This document shows positions 55,534-64,000 of a stretch of 64,000 bases of DNA, one piece after another. The stretch is from contig NZ_JAGGOK010000010.1 of assembly GCF_018614615.1 (NCBI RefSeq), positions 124,001 to 188,000 on the forward strand, written 5' to 3'. Each line of letters starts with the position of its first letter. The stretch's first letter is position 1. The notes under the pieces were generated by a model, which saw only the letters and a list, made by a program, of their open reading frames with translations, was not told where the DNA came from and ran no database searches. The stretch is from Streptomyces sp. ISL-100 (GTDB lineage: Bacteria > Actinomycetota > Actinomycetes > Streptomycetales > Streptomycetaceae). The position numbers and the translations under genes are program-made.

Positions 55534-56118
55534 ATGCACCGCGCCTTGATCGTCGTGGACGTTCAGAACGACTTCTGCGAGGGCGGGAGTCTCGCGGTGG
55601 CGGGCGGCGCCGACGTCGCCGCCGCCGTCACCGACCTGATCGGCGAGGCCCCGGCCGGCTACCGCCACGTCGTCGCCACCCGCGATCACCATGTCGATCC
55701 CGGGGACCACTTCTCGTCCAACCCGGACTACGTCCACTCCTGGCCGGTGCACTGCGTCGCCGGTACGGAGGGCGTGGGCTTCCACCCGAACTTCGCGCCG
55801 GCCGTCGCGTCGGGCGCCATCGCCGCCGTGTTCGACAAGGGTGCGCACGCGGCGGCGTACAGCGGCTTCGAGGGCACCGACGAGAACGGCGTCGCCCTGG
55901 CGGACTGGCTGCGGGCGCGTGGCGTCACCGAGGTCGACGTGGTCGGCATCGCCACGGACCACTGCGTGCGGGCGACGGCGCTGGACGCGGTCCGTGAGGG
56001 GTTCACGACGCACGTACTGCTCGATCTGACGGCGGGCGTGTCGGAGGCGACGACGGAGCGGGCGCTGGAGGAGATGCGTGAGGCGGGGGTTGAACTGTCG
56101 GGCAAGCCGGTGGTTTAG
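55534..56118 (+). CDS. pncA: Nicotinamidase
   Basis: 194 residues. Isochorismatase-like fold with catalytic Asp9 (IVVDVQNDF), the metal-ligand segment DPGDHFSSNPDYVHSW, Lys in FDKGAHAAAYSGFEG and nucleophile Cys in IATDHCVRATALDA. It deamidates nicotinamide to nicotinate for PncB. About 195 bp after pncB, so possibly with its own promoter. Confidence 0.95.
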   Translation: MHRALIVVDVQNDFCEGGSLAVAGGADVAAAVTDLIGEAPAGYRHVVATRDHHVDPGDHFSSNPDYVHSWPVHCVAGTEGVGFHPNFAPAVASGAIAAVFDKGAHAAAYSGFEGTDENGVALADWLRARGVTEVDVVGIATDHCVRATALDAVREGFTTHVLLDLTAGVSEATTERALEEMREAGVELSGKPVV

Positions 56119-56125
56119 CCACCCA

Positions 56126-56225
56126 TACGCCCTGCGGGCGTGTCCTCAATCGCCGGACGGGCCCCTATGGAGTATGGAAGCCCGTCCGGCGATTGAGGAG
56201 CGGGTGGGGGAAAGCCGGCGCAGCG
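56126..56225. repeat. Interspersed palindromic element, copy C (central hairpin)
   Basis: CCTCAATCGCCGGACGGGC (56144-56162) pairs perfectly with GCCCGTCCGGCGATTGAGG (56180-56198), flanked by the same GCCCTGCGGGCGTG string as copies A and B. The 19-bp stem should also stop pncA transcription. Confidence 0.82.
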
Positions 56226-56233
56226 GCCCGCTC

Positions 56234-56560
56234 CTACGCCCGCGCAGCGTCCGGGCGTACAGGCCTGAGCAGGGCCCGTATCGGATGCCAGAGTTCCACC
56301 GTCTCCTGCGGCGCCGTGCGCCACAGCAGGCCGTCCGGATGGTGCAGGACCGCCGTGATCTCGTCCAGCGTCGGCGGGTGGGCGTTGCCCCGCAGGTAGA
56401 CCGCCCGCAGGCCGAGGTTGCGCAGCCGCGTCAGGGCGCGGGCCCGGTTCACGGAGTGGACCAGGACGCGGACCTTGTGGCCTTCGGCCGTCGGGCTGGG
56501 CAGCGTGAGAGCTACCACCACACTGCCGCCGGGCAGCCGTACGAAACCTCCACCGGACAT
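56234..56560 (-). CDS. Conserved streptomycete protein of unknown function
   Basis: 108 residues with a beta-rich start (SGGGFVRLPGGSVVVALTL) and the segments VHSVNRARALTRLRNLGLRA and NAHPPTLDEITAVLHHPDG. Appears to be a conserved actinomycete small protein. No catalytic motif was recognised. ATG 56560 has a G-rich site; a TTG start 9 nt earlier is possible. Confidence 0.7.
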   Translation of the reverse strand: MSGGGFVRLPGGSVVVALTLPSPTAEGHKVRVLVHSVNRARALTRLRNLGLRAVYLRGNAHPPTLDEITAVLHHPDGLLWRTAPQETVELWHPIRALLRPVRPDAARA

Positions 56561-56624
56561 GCCGATCAATCCCCCATAAGACGTGGTGTCAACAAGAGCT
56601 GGTCAAGAGGCATCTAAACGTGAA

Positions 56625-56654
56625 CGGCCGCCGCCCGCTAGAGGGCGACGGCCG
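56625..56654 (-). terminator. Terminator of the M6 protease gene
   Basis: CGGCCG-C-CGCCC pairs with GGGCG-A-CGGCCG, about 30 bp downstream of the stop. Confidence 0.75.
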
Positions 56655-56682
56655 ATCATGCTCTGACCTGCGGTGTTACGAA

Positions 56683-59091
56683 TTACTTACCGGAGGGACC
56701 GACCTTCACCGTGATCGTCGAGCCGCTCTTCGGCTCGCTCACGATCGAGATCTTGGTGTTGGTGTCAGTGACCTGCACCCCACCGGTCGGGTTCTCCTTG
56801 TACCAGTACGTCCCCTTGCGGTCGTCAAAGACCGAGACGCCCTTCTGCGACGCCAGCTTCAGCGGCACATCCGCGTTGTGCAGCGTGAAGCCGTCCGTGC
56901 GGTAGCGGCTGAAGGTGGAGTCGAAGGACTGGATCTTGTTCCGGAGGAGCTTGCCGTCCGCCCACTTCAGGGGCTTGGCGTGCGCGTCGACCGGCAGGAT
57001 CAGGCCCTTGCCGTGGTGCTGGCTGGTGTTGTTGTCCTTCTGCGAGGTGTCCCAGAGCCAGACCATCAGGCCGTTCTGGTACGGGTAGTGCTCGACCCAG
57101 CTGGGACGGGTCGTGGCGAAGCCGAAGTTGTACGGGCCGACGGCGAGCGTCTTGTCGTACGACACGTACTGGCGGTTCTCTGCCAGGTAGTACTGCTCGT
57201 ACTGCTTGGTGAAGGACTCGCCGATGCGCGAGAAGCCCTTGGCGGTCCAGCCGTTGTCGTCGGCGCCCTCGGCGTTGTCCGTGAAGAGCGGAGCGCCGTC
57301 GGCCGTCACCGTGATCGCGTCGGCCGCGAAGCCCTTGCCGCCCGCGCCGCCGTCCGTCTGGTAGCGGAAACGGAGGTCCACCTTCTTGCCGGCGTACGCG
57401 TCGAGCGGGAAGGCCAGCTTCTTGTACGCGCCGCCCACACCGGTCAGCCCCGGGTTGCCGGCGGCGTCGCGCGCGAGCGCCTTGCCGTCGGCCGTGCCGT
57501 CCACGACGGTCCACGTCTTGCCCGCGTCGGTCGAGACCTCGGCGTACAGCCAGTCGTACTCCGCCTCGATGTCCCACCAGCCCTGCAGCGACAGCTCGGC
57601 CTTGGCCTTGCCGGTGAGCTCCACCGACCGGGTGAGGGTGTTCTTGAGGTCGTCACCCATGTCGCTCCACCACTGCTTGGAGCCCTCGGCGGGCTTCACG
57701 ACAGTCGTGGTCTCGGACTTCTTGGGCAGCTCGACGACGAGCGCCTGCGGGTTCTTGGTGTTGTACGCCGAGACGCCCAGCTTGTGCTTCGACTTCGTCG
57801 CGGCCTTGGCCTTGTCGTAGTCGAGCCAGCCCAGCTGGAGCTTGTCCCAGGCGGTCATGTCGCCGGGCAGGTCACCGATTTCGGTCTTGCCCTTGCCGAG
57901 CCATGAACCGGCCGACATCAGCGACCAGAAGCCGACGCCGTTCTCGCCCTTGCCCGAGGTGTCGTACAGGTCGGGCAGGCCGAGGTCGTGGCCGTACTCG
58001 TGGGCGAAGACGCCGAGGCCGCCGTTCTCCGGCTGCATGGTGTAGTCGCCGACCCAGATGCCGGTCTTGCCGATCTGGGCGCCGCCGGCCGGGTTGCCCG
58101 CCGGGCCCGTCTTGCCGGCGTCCGTGCCGTACGCGTACCAGCGGTGCGCCCACAGGGCGTTCTCGCCCTGGGCGCCGCCGCCCGCCGACTCGTCCTCGCC
58201 CGCGTGGACGATCTGGAAGTGGTCGATGTAGCCGTCGGACTCGTTGAAGTTGCCGTCGGAGTCGAAGTCGTAGCGGTCCCACTGGTCGTAACCGGCGAGC
58301 TGCGCCTTGATCTCGACGTCCGTCTTGCCCTTGGCCTTCTGGTCGGCGGCCCAGGCGGTCACGCCGTCGCGGACGGTGTCCCACACGTTGGAGCAGTTGC
58401 TGCTGCCGCAGTAGTTGGAGCCGTAACGGGCCTCGTTGTAGTCGACCTTGACCCAGTCGGAGACTTCGCCGTCGACCGAGTAGCGGCCGGACGAGGTCTT
58501 CTCGTAGTACGTCTTGAGGGAGTCCTTGCCCTTGCCCTCGCCGAAGTACAGCTCCTGGAAGTGCTTCTGGTCGTAGTCCTTCTGCCAGGCCGTGGAGTTG
58601 TCCTGCGTACGGTCCGGCTCGGCTATTCGGTTGTGCGCGGGGCCGGCCTCGCCGCCGTACTTCTTCACGGGCGGCTTCGGTCCGTCGCCGTCCGGGTCGA
58701 ACATGGTGGTGTCGTCGACCTTGTCGCCGAACTCCACCAGGATCGTGAAGATCTTGTCGGTCTTCTCCCGGCCCAGTTCGACGTACTTCTTGTCGTCGAG
58801 CTTCACGACCTTGGAAGCGCCGCGCTTTTGCACCGTGGCGTCGCCGGCTATGACCTGTTCGAGCGCCGCCTTGCGCTCCAGCTCCTGCTGCTTGCTGAAC
58901 GGGCCTTCGAGATCGTGCTCGACATGACCCTTGGCGGGCGCCGGGTCGCGGCGCTCGATGTTGGCCTTGTCCCCCGTACCCGCCGGCTTCTCGTCTGCCT
59001 GGGCGGTGGCGAATGCGGATGCCGTCGCGGCGGTCGCGGCCATGGCCACGACTACGGCGGCGGCTCTGATCCGCCCTCTGTTGGTGGTCAC
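56683..59091 (-). CDS. Secreted M6-family metalloprotease (immune inhibitor A type)
   Basis: 802 residues. Signal peptide (about 1-30), pro-region, then peptidase M6 domain with zinc site HEYGHDLGLPDLYD (His364, Glu365, His368). Further back, two jelly-roll-like domains (about 500-700) with tandem beta strands and a C-terminal beta domain. Ca-binding-like DFDSDGNFNESDGYIDHF region precedes the catalytic site. An extracellular protease processing environmental or developmental proteins. A 17-bp palindrome lies upstream. Confidence 0.93.
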   Translation of the reverse strand: MTTNRGRIRAAAVVVAMAATAATASAFATAQADEKPAGTGDKANIERRDPAPAKGHVEHDLEGPFSKQQELERKAALEQVIAGDATVQKRGASKVVKLDDKKYVELGREKTDKIFTILVEFGDKVDDTTMFDPDGDGPKPPVKKYGGEAGPAHNRIAEPDRTQDNSTAWQKDYDQKHFQELYFGEGKGKDSLKTYYEKTSSGRYSVDGEVSDWVKVDYNEARYGSNYCGSSNCSNVWDTVRDGVTAWAADQKAKGKTDVEIKAQLAGYDQWDRYDFDSDGNFNESDGYIDHFQIVHAGEDESAGGGAQGENALWAHRWYAYGTDAGKTGPAGNPAGGAQIGKTGIWVGDYTMQPENGGLGVFAHEYGHDLGLPDLYDTSGKGENGVGFWSLMSAGSWLGKGKTEIGDLPGDMTAWDKLQLGWLDYDKAKAATKSKHKLGVSAYNTKNPQALVVELPKKSETTTVVKPAEGSKQWWSDMGDDLKNTLTRSVELTGKAKAELSLQGWWDIEAEYDWLYAEVSTDAGKTWTVVDGTADGKALARDAAGNPGLTGVGGAYKKLAFPLDAYAGKKVDLRFRYQTDGGAGGKGFAADAITVTADGAPLFTDNAEGADDNGWTAKGFSRIGESFTKQYEQYYLAENRQYVSYDKTLAVGPYNFGFATTRPSWVEHYPYQNGLMVWLWDTSQKDNNTSQHHGKGLILPVDAHAKPLKWADGKLLRNKIQSFDSTFSRYRTDGFTLHNADVPLKLASQKGVSVFDDRKGTYWYKENPTGGVQVTDTNTKISIVSEPKSGSTITVKVGPSGK

Positions 59092-59459
59092 TTGATGATG
59101 TCCTCCCCCGCGGGCCGCGTCAGCACGGAAGAGGGTGAGGGGTATCCGGGCGCGGCGCGCGTCTCAAGTGACGACATTTGACCGGAGTTACCGAAGAAAA
59201 GACAGATCTTGACTTGAGCAGCTCAAGTGCACTATGCAGTTCTTCGATTCCGGATACCGGACGTTCCGGTGGGCCGGGCAGGCGCGTCGATCTCACCTGA
59301 TGAGATATGGAATGACTCCGTGCGCCCCCGATGCACCGGCACCGTGGGTTAGGTCACGCTTACTACCGGTTCCGTGCGGGCACTCACCGTCGTAGAGTCG
59401 CCTGCAGTGCGACCCGGTTGAGACAGACCCCCTATCGCTGCTCCGAGGACGGAATCGCC
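59092..59459. other. Protease promoter region
   Basis: A 368-bp gap between two divergent genes. It contains the palindrome at 59212-59228 and repeated CTCAAGTG strings; otherwise no gene. Confidence 0.5.
59212..59228. promoter_or_regulatory. Perfect 17-bp palindrome upstream of the M6 protease
   Basis: ACTTGAGC-A-GCTCAAGT, 121 bp before the protease start. CTCAAGTG from one half recurs at about 59163. A good operator candidate, regulator unknown. Confidence 0.6.
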
Positions 59460-59738
59460 ATGCCGCGTCCGACTGCCGCACAGTTCGCATACGGTCCAGC
59501 CACCGTCGTCTTCTCGACCCTCGCCATGCTGCTGCTGTCCCAGACGGCGTCGGGCATCGGCATCGCGATCATCGCCCTCGCCGCGCTCGCGCTGGGACTG
59601 CTGGTCGCGCTGACGGTGCCCATGCCGAAGACGGCGCGCACGGTTCGTCGTACCAACGATGCGGCCGTCTCCGAGACGGTCACCGCGCGGCCCTCACGAG
59701 CCCACTCCACGGTCGGCGGGCACTCGCTACGTAGTTGA
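59460..59738 (+). CDS. Small membrane protein
   Basis: 92 residues with two hydrophobic helices (about 12-28 and 31-53) and a basic/Ser-Thr tail. No family recognised. The ATG at 59460 has GAGGAC upstream. The 3' end overlaps the convergent RDD gene by 12 nt. Confidence 0.65.
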   Translation: MPRPTAAQFAYGPATVVFSTLAMLLLSQTASGIGIAIIALAALALGLLVALTVPMPKTARTVRRTNDAAVSETVTARPSRAHSTVGGHSLRS

Positions 59739-60458
59739 GACCACCACCGTCTTGGCCGCCTTGTCGTGCAGCCCCTGTTTGTAGGGCTTGTCGACCAGGA
59801 TCATCACCAGGTTGATGAGCCACCAAAGGCAGAAGCAGCAGATCAGAGCCGGCACCCACAGGATCACGGCGCGCAGCAGCGACGCGTTCATCTCCGGGAC
59901 CATGCCGTTGTTGAGCATCGCTACGCGCAGGTTCATCAGCCGCTTGCCGACGGTCTGGCCGTCCTTGGCCGTCAGGTAGGTGTCGTAGCCGATGTACACG
60001 ACCATGCTGACGAGCTGCCAGATCAGCGACTTGCCGTCGGACATGGTCGAGACTTCGTCCCAGTCGTCGCTGTTGTAGCTGTCGAACATGCCGATCAGCC
60101 AGCCGATGAGCCCCAGCGGGATGCCGACGATCAGTGCGTCGATGATGCGGGCCGCGACGCGCTTGCCGGTGGGGGCCAGCGGTGGCATCCCCGCGAGCGG
60201 GTCGGCGGCGCCCCCGCTGTAGGGCGGGGGCGGTGTGCCGTACGGGGAGCCGCCGTACGGGGAGCCGGGGCCGGGTGGGGTGGGGCCGCCGGGATCACCG
60301 GGTTCGGCGGGGTCGCCGGGACCACCGGTGCCGCCTTCCCCGTACGGGCCGCCGCCGGACGGGGGTGGTGGCGGCGTCGACGGCGGTTCCTGCGGCGGCT
60401 TCTTGCGGAACGGGTCGTCATCGGGCGACGGACCGGTCGGCGGCTGATCGTTGCTCAT
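59727..60458 (-). CDS. RDD-family membrane protein with Pro/Gly-rich N-terminus
   Basis: 243 residues. About 90 residues of Pro/Gly-rich cytoplasmic sequence precede the RDD domain: GKRVAARIIDALIVGIPL (Arg-Asp pair), YDTYLTAKDGQTVGKRLMNLRV and a second Asp motif near the end (KQGLHDKAAKTVVV). Three membrane helices. RDD proteins have been linked to ion (Na+) exchange, but this one's role is unknown. Confidence 0.88.
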   Translation of the reverse strand: MSNDQPPTGPSPDDDPFRKKPPQEPPSTPPPPPSGGGPYGEGGTGGPGDPAEPGDPGGPTPPGPGSPYGGSPYGTPPPPYSGGAADPLAGMPPLAPTGKRVAARIIDALIVGIPLGLIGWLIGMFDSYNSDDWDEVSTMSDGKSLIWQLVSMVVYIGYDTYLTAKDGQTVGKRLMNLRVAMLNNGMVPEMNASLLRAVILWVPALICCFCLWWLINLVMILVDKPYKQGLHDKAAKTVVVSTT

Positions 60459-60528
60459 AACCGCAGTCGACCGCGCCCGCCCGCCGCCCGCATCCGGTCA
60501 GGTGCCGTTCGGGGGACCTGGGTGCCCG

Positions 60529-62364
60529 TCAGTCCCCCGCCACGAACGTACGGGCCGCCTTGTCGTGCCAGCACTGCCGCCACGGGCGGTCGAACAGGCA
60601 CCACGCGGCGTTGACGATCCCGATGGCGAGGACGCCGAGCACTCCGTAGACCAGCCAGCGGCGCAGCGCGGCGCCGAACGTCGGGGGTTCGTGCGCCTCG
60701 ATGTCCCGCACGTGCATCCGGCACAGCTTCTTGCCGAGCGTACGGCCCCACTTGGCCGTCGGCAGCACCTCGTACACCACTCCGAGGAGGAGGTACGCGC
60801 CGAGCACGATGCCGAAGTACCCGGCGGTGGTTCCGTCGAGGAGCCATACGGTCACGGTCTCGCCGGAGAGCTTCGCCGCCTCGATCTTGTCGTCGATGTG
60901 CGCGAGCGCGGCGGACACGAGCGGTACCGCGACCGCGCTGACGCCTGCGCCGAGGACGACCGTGTCGATCAGCCGGGCGGCCAGCCGCTTGGCGAGGCCG
61001 GCGGGCCTGGCCGCGGCCTGGGCCTGGGCGGCTTGCAGGAACGGATCGCTGACCGGCGGCTTCCAGGGCACGACGGGCGGCGCGCCGGCCTCGTCCTGGT
61101 CCGGCTGCGCGAGCTGATGCACCTGCTGCGCCCAGGAGGCGGCCCCGCCGCCCGCCCCGGAAGAAACGGGAGCGGCAGCGACCCCATCGCCGGCCTGCGG
61201 AACCTGCGCCTGGCCCTGCCCCTGGCCGGATCCGGGGCTCTGTGCCGGTACGCCGAACTGTCCGGCGGCGTGGCCCTGGCCGGGGGCCTGCGCCCGGCCC
61301 GGGGCTGCCGCCTGCCCGTGCCCGCCGGCCCCGGGGAACGACCCCGGAGCGTGCGGCTGCCCGGGTACTTGGCCCTGCCCCGGCGCCTGCCCCTGGCCGG
61401 GAGCCTGCCCCTGCGCGGGGGCGTGTCCCTGGGCGGAAGCGTTCCCCTGGCCAGGGGCCTGCGCCGGGCCGGGAACCTGCCCCTGCGCGGGGGCCTGTCC
61501 CTGCCCGGGAGCCTGACCCTGGCCCGGGGTCTGGGGGCCGGGTTGGCCCGGGAGTTGGCGGCCGCCGGCTCCCGGGGTCATGGTCCTGATGGCCATGGTG
61601 CCGTCGGCCTGGGCCGTGCGCGGGGACTGGGCGTCGCCGCGGCGCAGGGCGCGGATGGTGACCGTGCCGTCGTGGGGAGGAGGCGTACGGACGCCGGGAA
61701 GCGCACCGCCGCTGGGGTCCGCGCCGCCGGCGCCGCGCGGGCCGGCCTCGGCCGGGGCTGCGGGCGTACCGCCACGGGGTGCCGTGCCCGAGGAGGCTTC
61801 CGGCGCCGAGCCGCCCGTACGCCGGAGGTCGATCCCGCCGCCGCGGCGCTGATCGCCCGAGGCGTCACCCGGCGCCGTCGCCGCAGCGCGCCGGGGGTCA
61901 TCCGACCCACGGCCCTCGCCAGAAGCGGAACCGCCGGTACCGGCAGACGTACCGCCGGCGGCCGCAGATGTGGTGCCCGTGGCGGGGTCCGGCCGGGAGG
62001 AGCCCCACGAGACGCGGCGGTCGCGTTCGCCACCGAAGCCGGTCTGGCGGGACGCGTCCGCCTGCCAGGCGGACGCCGGTTCCGGGGGGCTGCCGTGCAG
62101 GTGCGCGCCCTCGGGTTCCTCGTCGAAGAAGAGCGGACCGGTCTCCTCGACGGCGGGGGTGGGGGCAGGAGCAGGGGCAGGGGCGGGGGACGCCGTGCCC
62201 GCGGGCGCGGCCGGCATTCCCTCGCCGTCCGACGGGGCGGGGCGACTGGTTCCGGGCACCCATGAGGCCCCGTTCCAGAACCGGACGTAACCGGGGATGG
62301 ACGGGTCGGGATAGTAGCCAGGAGTGGGGCTGCTGTCGCCGCTGGCCGGGGTGGGGGCGCTCAT
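60529..62364 (-). CDS. DUF2510/RDD protein with long Pro/Gln/Gly repeat linker
   Basis: 611 residues. N-terminal DUF2510-like module TPGYYPDPSIPGYVRFWNG (Trp-rich) and then ~350 residues of low complexity: APGQGQAPGQG-type repeats. The C-terminal RDD domain is intact: LAKRLAARLIDTVVLGAGV, WGRTLGKKLCRMHVRD, RQCWHDKAARTFVAGD. Same direction as the preceding RDD gene; 70 bp lie between them. The DNA of the linker is strongly repetitive. Confidence 0.87.
   Translation of the reverse strand: MSAPTPASGDSSPTPGYYPDPSIPGYVRFWNGASWVPGTSRPAPSDGEGMPAAPAGTASPAPAPAPAPTPAVEETGPLFFDEEPEGAHLHGSPPEPASAWQADASRQTGFGGERDRRVSWGSSRPDPATGTTSAAAGGTSAGTGGSASGEGRGSDDPRRAAATAPGDASGDQRRGGGIDLRRTGGSAPEASSGTAPRGGTPAAPAEAGPRGAGGADPSGGALPGVRTPPPHDGTVTIRALRRGDAQSPRTAQADGTMAIRTMTPGAGGRQLPGQPGPQTPGQGQAPGQGQAPAQGQVPGPAQAPGQGNASAQGHAPAQGQAPGQGQAPGQGQVPGQPHAPGSFPGAGGHGQAAAPGRAQAPGQGHAAGQFGVPAQSPGSGQGQGQAQVPQAGDGVAAAPVSSGAGGGAASWAQQVHQLAQPDQDEAGAPPVVPWKPPVSDPFLQAAQAQAAARPAGLAKRLAARLIDTVVLGAGVSAVAVPLVSAALAHIDDKIEAAKLSGETVTVWLLDGTTAGYFGIVLGAYLLLGVVYEVLPTAKWGRTLGKKLCRMHVRDIEAHEPPTFGAALRRWLVYGVLGVLAIGIVNAAWCLFDRPWRQCWHDKAARTFVAGD
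61240..61545. repeat. Tandem repeats encoding the Ala-Pro-Gly-Gln linker
   Basis: About 25 imperfect 9-15-bp units within the DUF2510/RDD gene. Copy number is probably unstable, and assembly here may be error-prone. Confidence 0.75.
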
Positions 62365-62632
62365 CACCGTGTCCCGTATCTAGTCGATGGCCTCGTTATC
62401 GAGGTCCACATCTATCAGACCGCCGCGACGCGCCGGGCCGGTCCCAATGGAAGCACTTCTTTCCGGGCATCCCCACACCCTCCCCGTGGCCTCCCCGTGG
62501 CCTCCCCACGGACGCCCGAAAGACTTTGAAGTCATTGAGAGAAGTCGCGTAATGAACCGACGCCAAGCCCCTCTCTCCCTGTGAGGCCCGCTCGAAGGCG
62601 CAGGCCCCGTACCCGGAGAGAAAGGCACCCTC

Positions 62633-63109
62633 ATGCACACCGTGGTGGAACGCGAGCTCGAACTGAACCTGGTGCTGTCGCCCGAGCGCAGCATCCCCGT
62701 CCCGGCCCGGCTGACCTACCGCACACAGGACCCGTACGCCGTGCACATCAGCTTCCACATCGGCTCGGACTCCCCGGTGAACTGGACGTTCGCCCGCGAG
62801 CTGCTCGTCGAGGGCGTGTTCCGGCCGTGCGGCCACGGCGACGTCCGGGTCTGGCCGACCAGGATCGACTCGCGCAGCGTGATCTGCGTGGCCCTGACGT
62901 CGCCCGACGGTGACGCCCTCCTGGAGGCGCCGTCCCCGGCCGTGTCCGCCTGGCTGGAGCGGACGCTGCGCGCGGTCCCGCCCGGGACGGAGTCCGGACG
63001 GCTGGGCATGGACGAGGCGCTGGCCGAGCTGCTGACGCCGACCCCGGCCGACGACCTGTGGCTGCGCGATCCGTGGCCGTCGGACGAGTCCAAGGACGGC
63101 GAGGCATGA
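62633..63109 (+). CDS. ssgG: SsgA-like sporulation/cell-division protein
   Basis: 158 residues, SALP family. ERELELNLVLSPERSIPVPA, YAVHISFHIGSDSPVNWTFA, RELLVEGVFRPCGHGDVRVWP (each cut to 20 here) and DALLEAPSPAVSAWLERTL are diagnostic. SALPs control septum placement and peptidoglycan remodelling in aerial hyphae. In S. coelicolor ssgG lies a short distance after the CysO/NAD/M6 genes; the symbol therefore rests on order recalled from memory. SsgG guides septum positions. Confidence 0.85.
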   Translation: MHTVVERELELNLVLSPERSIPVPARLTYRTQDPYAVHISFHIGSDSPVNWTFARELLVEGVFRPCGHGDVRVWPTRIDSRSVICVALTSPDGDALLEAPSPAVSAWLERTLRAVPPGTESGRLGMDEALAELLTPTPADDLWLRDPWPSDESKDGEA

Positions 63110-63127
63110 CGGAAGACGAGAGTGGCT

Positions 63128-63511
63128 TCAGTCGGTCACGTACGTATGGGTGATGAACTCGACGGAGTGGCCGTCGGGGTCGTCGATGTAGAACCCGCGC
63201 CCCTGGAAGAGGTGGTTGATCTGCTGCGACTTCTCGTGGTGCGGGTCGGCCCAGTAGGGGAGTTCGCGCTCCTTCACCCGCGCGAGGATCTCGTCGAATT
63301 CGCTGTCCGGCACCAGGAACGCCAGATGCTGCGAGACGATCCGCGCGCTTTCGGAGTCCATGTAGTCGAGGGTGACGCCATTCTCCAGCGGCACGCTCGC
63401 GAAGGGGCCGAAGGGCTTCGGCTCCGGGGCGCCGATCAGCTCCGTGAGGAAGCGGGCGGCGGCGAAGCGGTCGCGGCTGTGGACGATGGTGTGGTCGAGG
63501 CGCGCGGGCAC
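63128..63511 (-). CDS. VOC-family (glyoxalase-like) protein
   Basis: 127 residues with the βαβββ fold, ARLDHTIVHSRDRFAAARFL, then GRGFYIDDPDGHSVEFITHTY, with metal-ligand His/Glu retained. Dioxygenase, resistance or isomerase roles are possible. The GTG at 63511 has an AGGAGGAA site; the longer frame adds Gln-rich unlikely sequence. Convergent with ssgG. Confidence 0.87.
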   Translation of the reverse strand: MPARLDHTIVHSRDRFAAARFLTELIGAPEPKPFGPFASVPLENGVTLDYMDSESARIVSQHLAFLVPDSEFDEILARVKERELPYWADPHHEKSQQINHLFQGRGFYIDDPDGHSVEFITHTYVTD

Positions 63512-63607
63512 GGTTCCTCCTCGTTGAGGCTGCTGCTTGACCTGCCTCCCCACGCTATGCGCAGCACCGCGCCCGGGCCATCGGGCTTTGGCCGTACGTC
63601 TGGGGCC

Positions 63608-64000
63608 TCAGAGGACCTTGCCCGGATTGAGCAGCCCGAGCGGATCGAAGGCCGCTTTGACCGCCTGCTGCAACTCAACTCCCACAGCCCCGAGTTCGCG
63701 CGCCAGCCATTCCTTCTTCAGTACGCCGACACCGTGCTCGCCGGTGATCGTGCCGCCGAGTTCAAGGCCGAGCGCCATGATCTCGTCGAAGGATTCACGG
63801 GCGCGCCGCGACTCGTCCTCGTCCAGATGGTCGAAGCACACCACGGGATGCGTATTGCCGTCGCCCGCGTGCGCGCACACCCCGATGACCAGGTCGTACT
63901 TCTCCGCGATGACGGCCGTCCCCTCCAGCATCGCGCCGAGCTTCGAACGCGGCACGCAGACATCGTCGATCATCGTCGCCGACTTGACCGCTTCCAGCGC
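63608..64000 (-). CDS. FAD-linked oxidase (GlcD/D-lactate dehydrogenase type), C-terminal part
   Basis: About 131 residues of the C-terminal domain; the N-terminus is beyond the window edge. The motifs VCAHAGDGNTHPVV and GGTITGEHGVGVLKKEWL are typical FAD-oxidase C-domains, ending DPLGLLNPGKVL. The enzyme probably oxidises glycolate, D-lactate or another 2-hydroxyacid. Confidence 0.9.
   Translation of the reverse strand, partial: ALEAVKSATMIDDVCVPRSKLGAMLEGTAVIAEKYDLVIGVCAHAGDGNTHPVVCFDHLDEDESRRARESFDEIMALGLELGGTITGEHGVGVLKKEWLARELGAVGVELQQAVKAAFDPLGLLNPGKVL

Overview
This window is chromosomal DNA from a streptomycete or a very close relative. It has very high GC with strong third-position GC, many GTG starts, and several lineage-marker genes: an SsgA-family sporulation protein, a DasR-type GlcNAc phosphotransferase locus with dre operators, a class E sortase, the XRE/DUF397/anti-sigma-like ATPase trio, streptogrisin, and a CysO/CysM/Mec cysteine pathway. 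From about 37 kb to the end the gene order fits the S. coelicolor interval that runs from nagF-nagE1-nagE2 to ssgG; that statement is from memory, not from a search.

0-11 kb: the end of a 2-aminoethylphosphonate-type catabolic cluster (HAD phosphonatase-like hydrolase, FAD amine oxidase, and a GntR/UTRA regulator nearby), an LtrA membrane protein, a cell-wall protein with a class E sortase signal, a ROK repressor divergent from a Gfo/Idh/MocA oxidoreductase, a Uma2-type nuclease, an FAA hydrolase, and a second YidC followed by a small membrane protein. 11-25 kb: a class E sortase, a TPR/SEC-C protein, a DUF3578-nuclease fusion in a lower-GC patch, the ATPase/XRE/DUF397 trio, LysR/cupin, a secreted propeller protein, a streptogrisin B-like protease, DUF445, a secreted SGNH esterase and a DUF1707 protein. 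25-33 kb: an ABC-2 exporter operon, a bifunctional penicillin-binding protein, an SMR guanidinium exporter behind a guanidine-III-like riboswitch, a GroES-like protein, DUF3618, Bcp peroxiredoxin and an MHS transporter.

33.8-37.1 kb is the least explained part. It has about 1.9 kb without a convincing gene, dominated by two diverged inverted arms, then two overlapping HNH endonuclease genes (the second with two apparent compensating frameshifts), and then a 76-nt tRNA whose anticodon is UAG (Leu) but whose variable loop has only five bases, so it is not built like a leucine tRNA.

37-64 kb: rdgB, a lipoprotein, rph, the GlcNAc PTS genes with three dre sites, an MBL hydrolase, a membrane-anchored PemK/MazF-like protein, cysM-cysO behind a cysteine-codon leader peptide, a BtuFCD transporter behind a cobalamin riboswitch, an HD-domain gene broken by an amber codon, a GlxA-type regulator, mec, an amino-acid permease, DUF2017-clpS, pncB-pncA (NAD salvage), an M6 metalloprotease, two RDD proteins, ssgG-like, VOC, and a truncated FAD-linked oxidase. 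Three copies of a palindromic intergenic element lie at 44.0, 49.5 and 56.1 kb.

Working links: CysO, CysM and Mec form one cysteine route although the B12 transporter genes now separate them. The sortase at 11 kb is the natural enzyme for the LAMTG-tagged wall protein at 5 kb. Two riboswitches (guanidine, cobalamin), one leader peptide and the dre operators explain much of the visible regulation. No CRISPR array, prophage or intact insertion sequence was seen.
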